A stretch of 7,414 bases of DNA from Prolixibacteraceae bacterium. GTDB lineage: Bacteria > Bacteroidota > Bacteroidia > Bacteroidales > Prolixibacteraceae. The notes beneath the pieces are model-generated. The model searched no databases, was not told where the DNA came from, and was given only the letters and a program-made list of their open reading frames with translations. Both the position numbers and the translations under genes were made by a program. The stretch is from positions 783 through 8,196 of the forward strand of contig DMFR01000112.1 of the NCBI GenBank assembly GCA_003450125.1, written 5' to 3'. Below are positions 1-4,943 of the stretch, one piece after another; positions within the stretch are counted from its first letter, which is position 1; every line of letters starts with the position of its first letter.

Positions 1-62
1 AATTTGCCCGTAAAACTTTTAAGATTATTCAGCACTGAATCCGTTAAAGTAGAATTTAGACG

Positions 63-70
63 TATTTTTG
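63..70 (+). promoter_or_regulatory. Possible Bacteroidota -7 promoter box (TATTTTTG)
   Basis: TATTTTTG fits the TAnnTTTG consensus of the Bacteroidota primary sigma factor and lies 14 nt before the ATG at 85. No convincing TTTG -33 element is visible 17-23 nt upstream, and such AT-rich octamers occur by chance, so this is a weak call. It supports choosing ATG 85 over the TTG at 4. Confidence 0.25.
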
Positions 71-84
71 TAAAAAAAACTGTC

Positions 85-702
85 ATGAACAATTCTGAAC
101 AGCACATGGATAAAGCCAGTAGATTTTATGAACGATATGCTGACTTTTCAAATCAGCAAATAAAGGATATTTTAAAAAATCACAAAGATTATCAGGAATC
201 GGCTGTTACGGCTGCTGTGAAAATAGCCATTGAACGAGAACTGATTCATACCGAACAGGATTTACTGGGTCCTGAATATCAATCCCAAATGTCTTACAAA
301 TGGTCAGTCTTTCCCGAAATTCACAATGCCTACCTCTACAAAAGGGTAAGAGCAAGCATATTTCGTGTATTATTTTTCGCCTCCCTTATCCCAACCATTT
401 ATGGAGTAATGAAATATGCTGAAGGCCAGTTTAATATGACTTATTTGGGTGTAGGAGCCGGGCTAACATGGTTCCTTTTGACCTTCATCCTATTCAAAAC
501 TGAAAAGTTGGTTGTTTTATTCCTTCAGGTGGTCATGATCATACTCGTATTTTTTATACTTGGGTATTGGCTGTTGAGCCAGCATTATTTTCAGACAACC
601 GATATTGCTGTTCTTGTAATAGGAACCATGGTACTCCTTTATCTGCTTTTTTACTTGAAAAAATTGATTCAGACAAAACCGGAGGAAATTTACAGACAAT
701 AA
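85..702 (+). CDS. Four-helix membrane protein of unknown family
   Basis: I do not recognise a named family. From the ATG at 85 the product is 205 residues. Residues 1-85 are soluble, polar and mostly helical; residues 15-60 resemble the short N-terminal helical motif seen on many Bacteroidota membrane proteins (a Tyr-rich start, then an 'I..IL.....Y...A..AA..AI.RELI' pattern), which is recollection rather than a search. Four hydrophobic segments follow at about residues 91-111, 116-137, 141-164 and 173-192, ending in a basic tail (KKLIQTKPEEIYRQ), so it should sit in the inner membrane. The frame is open to the window's left edge with a TTG at 4, but I prefer ATG 85 because a -7-like box lies at 63-70 and the residues before it look random. 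ATG 106 is also possible. A long inverted repeat starts 14 nt after the stop. The coding call is firm; the function is unknown. Confidence 0.75.
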   Translation: MNNSEQHMDKASRFYERYADFSNQQIKDILKNHKDYQESAVTAAVKIAIERELIHTEQDLLGPEYQSQMSYKWSVFPEIHNAYLYKRVRASIFRVLFFASLIPTIYGVMKYAEGQFNMTYLGVGAGLTWFLLTFILFKTEKLVVLFLQVVMIILVFFILGYWLLSQHYFQTTDIAVLVIGTMVLLYLLFYLKKLIQTKPEEIYRQ

Positions 703-716
703 TAGGGGATATTGTT

Positions 717-851
717 AAGGGTTTAAAGTTTCATGTTTAAAGTTTAAAGTTGCGTGCCGATCTGGACGCAACCTCAAAGTTAAAGTTAAGGGATGGGTAG
801 CCTTTGATCAGCATGCAACTTTAAACTTTAAACTTTGAACTTTAAACCCTT
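717..851. repeat. Long inverted repeat built of 7-bp units (5+5)
   Basis: Arms 717-757 and 811-851 are 41 nt each and pair with 4 mismatches, one of which can be G-U in RNA. Each arm contains five 7-bp units in exact register (722-756 and 812-846), with unit consensus TTTAAAG on the left and CTTTAAA on the right. Left-arm variants are TTTCATG (unit 2) and TTGCGTG (unit 5). The 53-nt loop includes a GATC-containing core at 757-773 and another degenerate run (CTCAAAGTTAAAG). TTGCGT at 750-755 can alternatively pair with ACGCAA at 766-771. The element begins 14 nt after the stop of the membrane-protein gene. It has no T-tract, so it is not a classical terminator, though a transcript hairpin of this length could stop polymerase or protect an mRNA 3' end. 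Confidence 0.9.
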
Positions 852-957
852 CATAGCAATACCTACATTTCAAAGTGGATTAATCCTTTAAACTTCCCTT
901 TCACCTAAAGAAAACGGTGGTTCGTCGAAAATAAAAGTAAGTTGACCACAAGTTGAT

Positions 958-965
958 TAATTTTG
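958..965 (+). promoter_or_regulatory. -7 promoter box (TAATTTTG) of the DUF2807 gene
   Basis: TAATTTTG matches TAnnTTTG exactly and lies 27 nt before the ATG at 993, which would give a short leader of about 20 nt. The -33 element is poor: the nearest TTG (942-944) is only 13 nt upstream. A small dyad, GTGGT (917-921) and ACCAC (945-949), brackets this area and may be chance. The remainder of 852-992 holds nothing else I can support. Confidence 0.4.
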
Positions 966-992
966 AATCATAAATAACCAAAAACTCATTGT

Positions 993-1712
993 ATGTTTAT
1001 TCTTCGGTTAACCAGCTTGATTTTTGCCCTTGGCTTGTTGGTCAGCAAACTGTTTGCTGCACCTGTTGCCCCGGTTCACGAACCTTGGGATGATAATGAT
1101 ACCCGCACTTATAAAGTGCAGCCTTTTACTAAAATTCATCTTGAAGGCGGCTATAAGGTGATTCTGGAACAAGGATCTCAACCCGGATTACGGATTAAAA
1201 CCGATGAAGATAATTTTAAATACATTGATGTTCAATCTGATTCAGAATCTCTCAGTCTGAAAGTCACCAAGAAACATTTTAACTTTGACGAATTGACGTT
1301 GTACATCACCTTTAAAGACCTGGAGAAACTTGAAATTGAAGGAGGGATTTACATGGAAACCAGGGGCTATTTGGAATTAAAGGATTTTTATTTTCATGTA
1401 GCAGGTGGGGCTAGTATTGAAATGAATGTGAAGGCCAACAAGATCAAAGTGATCGGGGAGGGGGGTGTTAAAATAGAACTCAACGGTATTGCCGAAGAAT
1501 TGGATGCTGCCATTTCAGGGGCGGGCTATCTGAATGCCACAGACATGAAAACCAAAAGAACAGATTGCAAGATAGAAGGCGCCTGCGCCGCGAGTGTCTA
1601 TGCCACTGAATGGCTAAATGCTTCCATTAGTGGAGTTGGTAAAATCAGATATAAAGGCGATCCTCAGGTCGTGAAAAGAATAGAAGGAATAGGTTTAGTT
1701 TCAAGTGATTAG
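993..1712 (+). CDS. Exported head-GIN / DUF2807 auto-transporter-like protein
   Basis: This 239-residue protein starts with a classical Sec signal peptide: a basic start (R5), a hydrophobic core over residues 6-18 and a likely cleavage near A22-A23. There is no lipobox cysteine, so it should be released or periplasmic rather than a lipoprotein. The mature part fits the head-GIN domain (DUF2807, PF10988), a right-handed beta-helix-like fold common in Bacteroidota. It opens with 'FTKIHLEGGYKVILEQG', repeats short strands with Gly-rich turns (AGGAS at 137-141, GEGG 155-158, SGAG 175-178, SGVG 213-216), and ends with the family's 'IRYKGDP.V.K.I.GIG' signature at about 218-234. The molecular role of the family is not established; its members are surface or periplasmic. 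It has its own -7 box upstream and a strong terminator downstream, so it is probably monocistronic. Family call is firm, role unknown. Confidence 0.88.
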   Translation: MFILRLTSLIFALGLLVSKLFAAPVAPVHEPWDDNDTRTYKVQPFTKIHLEGGYKVILEQGSQPGLRIKTDEDNFKYIDVQSDSESLSLKVTKKHFNFDELTLYITFKDLEKLEIEGGIYMETRGYLELKDFYFHVAGGASIEMNVKANKIKVIGEGGVKIELNGIAEELDAAISGAGYLNATDMKTKRTDCKIEGACAASVYATEWLNASISGVGKIRYKGDPQVVKRIEGIGLVSSD

Positions 1713-1734
1713 AAAATGTATTACTTATTTTGTA

Positions 1735-1765
1735 AAAAGGGTTATCTGGTTCAGATAGCCCTTTT
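1735..1765 (+). terminator. Intrinsic terminator after the DUF2807 gene
   Basis: AAAAGGGTTATCTG (1735-1748) pairs with CAGATAGCCCTTTT (1752-1765) across a 3-nt loop. All 14 positions pair if one T opposite G is counted as G-U. The right arm ends in a T-run, followed by another ATTTT. It lies 22 nt after the stop codon and is the only ordinary terminator seen in the window. It may also work on the opposite strand because the left arm is preceded by A residues. Confidence 0.8.
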
Positions 1766-1997
1766 CGATTTTAAGCCTTCCACCCTTATGTGAACTCTTT
1801 CATTGGTTGAATGTTTATTAATCATTCAGAACTTTAGATGCACTTAATGCATAATGAATACCCTTTCTTTTAACCGGTTTAAAACAAGGTGGTAAATGTT
1901 ATATTGCATGTTTTGTCTAAATAAACTACACAATGCTTAAACAAATTCATTAGACGTGTGTTTTGTGTATAGAATTTAATTTATAAAAAAGGGAAAG
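1766..1997. other. AT-rich spacer upstream of folE, no clear promoter
   Basis: This spacer holds no ORF worth calling and no repeat array. I looked for TAnnTTTG and found no clean match. TTTTG at 1961-1965 could be a -33 element, but nothing at the right distance matches -7. A short dyad, TGAATG (1808-1813) and CATTCA (1823-1828) around a 9-nt AT spacer, could be an operator but lies about 170 nt from folE. A purine stretch (AAAAAAGGGAAAG, 1985-1997) directly precedes the folE ATG and may help ribosome loading. Confidence 0.4.
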
Positions 1998-2729
1998 ATG
2001 AAAGTCACAGGATTTTTAAAAACAGAAACGGCAAAACCTAAATATAACGGAACACATTTGCCACGCACGAACAACAATAATGGACATGATTTGATTGGTG
2101 ATAACCATTTTGCAACCTCGCTCGAAACTCCTATGCGTGAGGATGCTTTCTTACTCAGCGACGAACAGAAAATGCTGCTTATTGAGGATAAGTTCAGGGA
2201 TATCATGAATGTGTTGGGCCTTGATCTAAGAGACGATAGCTTAAATGGAACTCCACATCGTGTAGCCAAGATGTTTGTAAAGGAAATCTTCTCAGGTCTG
2301 AACCCGGAGAATAAGCCAAAGATTTCAGTATTTGATAATAAATTCAAGTATTGTGAGATGCTCGTTGAAAAGAACATCAACCTGAATTCAACTTGTGAAC
2401 ATCACTTTCTGCCCATCGTAGGTAAAGCCCATGTGGCTTATGTCTCAAGCGGACAAGTAATCGGGCTGTCAAAAATCAATAGGGTAGTTGATTATTTTTC
2501 CCGTCGTCCGCAAGTTCAGGAACGCTTAACGGTACAGATTGCCAATGAACTGAAGCGAATTCTTAAAACGGAAGATGTGGCTGTTGTCATTGAGGCCAAA
2601 CACTTGTGTGTATCATCGCGTGGTATACAGGATGAGAGCAGCTCAACAATCAGTGCTGAATATGGAGGGGTATTCAAAGAGATGCATCGCAAGGATGAGT
2701 TCCTGAAATATTTATCGCTTGATTTATAG
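1998..2729 (+). CDS. folE: GTP cyclohydrolase I (FolE, type IA)
   Basis: The enzyme converts GTP to 7,8-dihydroneopterin triphosphate and formate in the cytoplasm, the first step of tetrahydrofolate synthesis; the same product can also feed queuosine. The 243 residues show the full type IA core: 'GTPHRVAKMFVKEIFSG' at 84-100; the zinc and active-site motif CEHHFLP at 133-139 (C133 and H136 as zinc ligands, H135 catalytic); 'GLSKINRVVDYFSRRPQVQE' at 156-175; and KHLCVSSRG at 201-209, giving H202 and the third zinc ligand C204. The C-terminal YGGVF motif (222-226) is also present. Residues 1-45 are an Asn-rich, probably disordered tail; 'ETPMREDAF' at 43-51 is typical of Bacteroidota FolE, which supports the long start. 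ATG 2133 is the only plausible alternative. It has no operon partner: the spacer upstream is 285 bp, and a repeat block begins 5 nt downstream. Confidence 0.97.
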   Translation: MKVTGFLKTETAKPKYNGTHLPRTNNNNGHDLIGDNHFATSLETPMREDAFLLSDEQKMLLIEDKFRDIMNVLGLDLRDDSLNGTPHRVAKMFVKEIFSGLNPENKPKISVFDNKFKYCEMLVEKNINLNSTCEHHFLPIVGKAHVAYVSSGQVIGLSKINRVVDYFSRRPQVQERLTVQIANELKRILKTEDVAVVIEAKHLCVSSRGIQDESSSTISAEYGGVFKEMHRKDEFLKYLSLDL

Positions 2730-2734
2730 AAAGG

Positions 2735-2820
2735 TTCCAGGTTTAAAGTTTCAGGTTCAAAGTTCCTGGTAGATCGGATGCGAAGCCAACTGTACACTGA
2801 ACACTGAACACTGAACACTG
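2735..2820. repeat. Two tandem 7-bp arrays around a GATC-containing core
   Basis: Starting 5 nt after the folE stop there are five 7-bp units in register at 2735-2769 (TTCCAGG, TTTAAAG, TTTCAGG, TTCAAAG, TTCCTGG). The outermost CCAGG and CCTGG can pair. A core follows at 2770-2787 that resembles 757-773 of the first repeat (TAGATCGGATGCGAAGCC). Then, at 2794-2820, come nearly four copies of ACACTGA. Unlike the other three elements, the two arrays are not complementary to each other, so no long hairpin forms here. No T-tract follows closely. The rest of the spacer to ywbE (2821-2894) is AT- and pyrimidine-rich without a feature I can support. Confidence 0.85.
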
Positions 2821-2894
2821 TCTCACTTTTCCATGCTCCATGCCCATTCATTTATTCCTCTATTTTTTGTTCTTTTACATCAAATAAGAAATAT

Positions 2895-3095
2895 ATGGAC
2901 GGAAGAAAACGATCGGATGTAAAACCCGGTATACTGGTAAATATCGTGCAGAAACATCATCAGCGAACAGGTGAACTGACTGAGGGTGTGGTAAAAAACC
3001 TGTTGACCAATTCTCCCAATCATCCTCACGGCATAAAGGTAAGGCTGGAAACCGGAGAGGTAGGACGTGTTCAGGAAATCCTTGAGGAAGAATAG
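2895..3095 (+). CDS. ywbE: YwbE family small protein (DUF2196)
   Basis: This 66-residue cytoplasmic protein matches the YwbE family as I remember it from Bacillus subtilis. Diagnostic parts are 'RSDVKPGILVNIVQK' at 6-20, 'RTGELTEGVVKNLLTNS' at 24-40, the block SPNHPHGIKVRLETGEVGRV at 40-59 and a short acidic C-terminus. The fold is predicted to be a small beta-barrel resembling a KOW/SH3-like RNA- or protein-binding module (inference from the alternating beta pattern and Gly turns). The biochemical function of the family is not established. The length is that of a complete family member. The ATG at 2895 lacks a Shine-Dalgarno sequence. A periodic inverted repeat begins 30 nt after the stop. 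Confidence 0.9.
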   Translation: MDGRKRSDVKPGILVNIVQKHHQRTGELTEGVVKNLLTNSPNHPHGIKVRLETGEVGRVQEILEEE

Positions 3096-3125
3096 CCCAC
3101 TCCGAAAAGTAGATATTTCATGAAG

Positions 3126-3327
3126 TGGTTAAATGGTTGAATGGTTGGATGGTTGGATGGTTAAGTCGTTAAATGGTTGGATGGCTGAAGGGTTAAATCG
3201 TTAATTATCAATCGTTAATCGTTAGAGGGTTAACCATTATTCTATCACCAACCAACCAACTAACCATCCAACCAACTAACCATCCAACCATCCAACCATC
3301 CAACCATCCAACCATCCAACCATTAAC
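3126..3327. repeat. Long inverted repeat of 8-bp units, ten per arm
   Basis: The left arm, 3126-3205, is exactly ten 8-bp units with consensus TGGTTGGA or TGGTTAAA (variants TGGTTAAG, TCGTTAAA, TGGCTGAA, GGGTTAAA, TCGTTAAT). The right arm, 3248-3327, is again exactly ten 8-bp units with consensus CCATCCAA (variants CCAACCAA, CCAACTAA, CCATTAAC). The arms are complementary over roughly three quarters of positions, best in their outer parts (left units 2-4). The 42-nt loop contains the palindrome GGTTAACC at 3228-3235. The right arm is more uniform than the left, with five consecutive identical units at 3280-3319. The element fills nearly all the space between ywbE and the MOSC gene and ends 16 nt before the MOSC start codon. 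Confidence 0.92.
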
Positions 3328-3343
3328 CCAAATAACAACTTCT

Positions 3344-3988
3344 ATGCATATTCTATCCACCAACATCGCACAACCGACTACCATAGAATGGCGTGGTCAG
3401 GCAATACAAACCGGTATTTATAAACACGAGGTAGATACACCTCTTTATTTAGGCACTGAAGATGTTGTAAATGATCATGTCATCGACCGTCGTTATCATG
3501 GCGGCACAGAGAAGGCTTGTTACCTGTATTCGGCTGATCATTATCCCTTTTGGAAGCAAAAATATCCCCAGTTAACATGGGAGTGGGGCATGTTCGGAGA
3601 AAACCTGACAGTCACTGGCCTCCATGAGTCACAAATACGCATTGGTGATCGATTCCAGATCGGTGAAACCATCATTCAGGTTACACAGCCCAGGCAACCT
3701 TGTTTTAAATTGGGCCTCCGCTTTGGGAGTCAGAAAGTGGTCAATGAATTCTGGGATTCTTCTTTTCCGGGTGTTTATGTCAGGATTCTACAACCGGGTC
3801 ATGTTGCTAAAGGAGATAAATTTACCCTGTTAGAACGAAATCCCGATAGTCTCTCAGTAGAGCAGGTCTTTTCACTATTCGGGAAAAACAATCAAAACAT
3901 TGATATGTTGAAAAAGGCCATTGCCGAACCTTTTATGGCCCAATCGTGCCGCAAAGACCTCCAGAAAATACTTGACAACATTAAATAG
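3344..3988 (+). CDS. MOSC domain protein, YiiM-like
   Basis: The 214-residue cytoplasmic protein has a MOSC domain (molybdenum cofactor sulfurase C-terminal type) followed by the YiiM-type 3-alpha domain. Landmarks are DRRYHGGTEKACYLYSADHY (49-66, including the family's HGG), 'GMFGENLTVTGL' (82-93), 'IGDRFQIG' (100-107) and 'QVTQPRQPCFKLG' (112-124), whose C120 is the conserved cysteine expected to contact the molybdenum cofactor. Residues 168-208 form the C-terminal helical domain. E. coli YiiM is about the same length and, with YcbX, protects against N-hydroxylated bases such as 6-hydroxylaminopurine; the same role is inferred here, not shown. There is no molybdenum-cofactor gene nearby. 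The ATG at 3344 has no visible Shine-Dalgarno sequence. Any promoter must overlap the 8-bp repeat, because only 16 nt separate the two. It converges with pstB. Confidence 0.93.
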   Translation: MHILSTNIAQPTTIEWRGQAIQTGIYKHEVDTPLYLGTEDVVNDHVIDRRYHGGTEKACYLYSADHYPFWKQKYPQLTWEWGMFGENLTVTGLHESQIRIGDRFQIGETIIQVTQPRQPCFKLGLRFGSQKVVNEFWDSSFPGVYVRILQPGHVAKGDKFTLLERNPDSLSVEQVFSLFGKNNQNIDMLKKAIAEPFMAQSCRKDLQKILDNIK

Positions 3989-4003
3989 TTTTTTTCAATG
4001 GCA

Positions 4004-4068
4004 TTTGATAATTTGATAATTTGATAATTTGTCAAATTATCAAATTATCAAATTATCAAATTATCAAA
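4004..4068. repeat. Perfect 28-bp palindrome of 8-bp units between convergent genes
   Basis: Left arm 4004-4031 is three and a half copies of TTTGATAA. After a single T (4032) the right arm 4033-4068 is four and a half copies of the complement, CAAATTAT. The inner 28 bp of each arm are perfectly complementary; the right arm has one extra unit. It starts 15 nt after the MOSC stop and ends 8 nt before the pstB stop (opposite strand), so transcripts from both sides would fold into the same hairpin. A bidirectional terminator role is therefore likely by position. The stem is almost all A-T and no T-tract follows on either strand; a T-run at 3989-3995 lies on the MOSC side, before the stem. Confidence 0.92.
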
Positions 4069-4076
4069 CTCACATT

Positions 4077-4943
4077 TCAACTAAAATACCCTTCCAGATA
4101 TTCACGCGTTAGTTTTTCCTTCGGATTACTGAAAATTTCAGAGGCAGGCCCTGCTTCTATGACTTCACCCAGGTACATAAATACCACATAATCAGCAATA
4201 CGTTTGGCCTGCCTTAAAGTGTGAGTCACCAATACTATCGAATATTGATGTTTAAGTTTTACAAATAGTTCTTCTATCTTTTTACTGGAAATCGGATCCA
4301 AGGCTGAAGTTGCTTCATCCCCCAGAATGATTTCAGGCTTAACAGCCAGTCCCCTTGCCAGGCAAAGTCTTTGTTGCTGTCCAATGGACAAGCTGCTTGC
4401 CGGTGACTTTAAGCGGTCTTTGACTTCTTCCCAAAGGCCAGCTTCCACCAGGTATTTTTCAACCATGATTTTAAGCGTTTTCTTTCTTCTAATGCCGTGA
4501 ATCCTTGGTCCGTAGGCTACATTATCAAATATCGACATGGGAAGCGGACAAGGTCTTTGGGAGAGCAGACCCATTTTCTTGCGGATATTCTCCACTTCCA
4601 CATCCTTGCCATGAATATTTTCACCATCCACCAGCACATCCCCCTCAATCTTGACATCAATGGAGTTTTGAAGCAAGCGGTTAAAGGTCTTTAGCAGGGT
4701 GGTTTTTCCGCAACCTGAGGGGCCAATGATACAGGTGATGGCTTTATCCGGTATATCGAGGCTGACATCTTTCAGAATATGGTTTTTTGACAGGAAAACA
4801 TTCAGGTTACGCACACTAATATGTGGTTTATGGGTTTTGAAGATCTGATCAATGTCTACCAAGTTCCACGGCTCTTTCTTAACCTGAAACTGTTCGATGG
4901 GCGAATCGAAGAATTTTTCAACCCTAAGCAAATTTTGTATCAT
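4077..4943 (-). CDS. pstB: Phosphate ABC transporter ATPase PstB
   Basis: This is the cytoplasmic ATPase that powers the PstC-PstA phosphate channel; 288 residues. The ABC domain starts at about residue 42: Walker A GPSGCGKTT at 74-82, Q-loop Q129 in LLSQRPCPLPMSIFDNVAYG (a clear PstB hallmark), signature LSIGQQQR at 185-192, Walker B with catalytic E210 in 'LGDEATSALDPIS' at 207-219, H-loop H241, and the PstB-typical 'FMYLGEVIEAG' at 255-265. Two positions depart from the usual PstB text: LSGGQ is LSIGQ and DEPT is DEAT. About 40 residues precede the usual PstB start; no internal Met offers a shorter protein, and the ATG overlaps the pstA stop (ATGA), so the extension appears real. It is the last gene of the operon. 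A palindrome follows 8 nt after the stop, and no phoU is present. Confidence 0.96.
   Translation of the reverse strand: MIQNLLRVEKFFDSPIEQFQVKKEPWNLVDIDQIFKTHKPHISVRNLNVFLSKNHILKDVSLDIPDKAITCIIGPSGCGKTTLLKTFNRLLQNSIDVKIEGDVLVDGENIHGKDVEVENIRKKMGLLSQRPCPLPMSIFDNVAYGPRIHGIRRKKTLKIMVEKYLVEAGLWEEVKDRLKSPASSLSIGQQQRLCLARGLAVKPEIILGDEATSALDPISSKKIEELFVKLKHQYSIVLVTHTLRQAKRIADYVVFMYLGEVIEAGPASEIFSNPKEKLTREYLEGYFS

Noticed and set aside
4..84. Extension of the first gene to the TTG at 4 or beyond the window edge
   Set aside because: The extra residues look non-family and basic, no ribosome signal is visible, and a -7-like box lies within the stretch. ATG 85 is a better start, though the edge prevents certainty.
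717..851. Insertion sequence or MITE with target duplication
   Set aside because: The inverted arms look transposon-like, but I found no clear target-site duplication. The outer TATTG (710-714) and CAATA (857-861) are inverted, not direct, repeats.
1766..1997. Tetrahydrofolate riboswitch upstream of folE
   Set aside because: I see no paired-stem arrangement or conserved core of that class; the only dyad is a 6-bp one far upstream.
1976..2380. Minus-strand ORF of 134 codons across folE
   Set aside because: It lies antisense to a firmly identified folE, is Ser/Phe-rich in a way typical of antisense frames, and has no family features.
2516..2851. Minus-strand ORF of 111 codons over the folE 3' end and repeat
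   Set aside because: It is half antisense to folE and half translated 7-bp repeat; its sequence reflects the repeat units rather than a protein.
2861..2869. Promoter box TATTTTTTG upstream of ywbE
   Set aside because: It is one base longer than TAnnTTTG, and no -33 element stands at the right distance.
3097..3128. Terminator after ywbE from CCACT and AGTGG
   Set aside because: The stem is only 5 bp with a 22-nt loop and no T-tract.
3126..3327. CRISPR array
   Set aside because: The units are 8 bp and directly adjacent with no spacers, the array is mirrored, and no cas genes are present.
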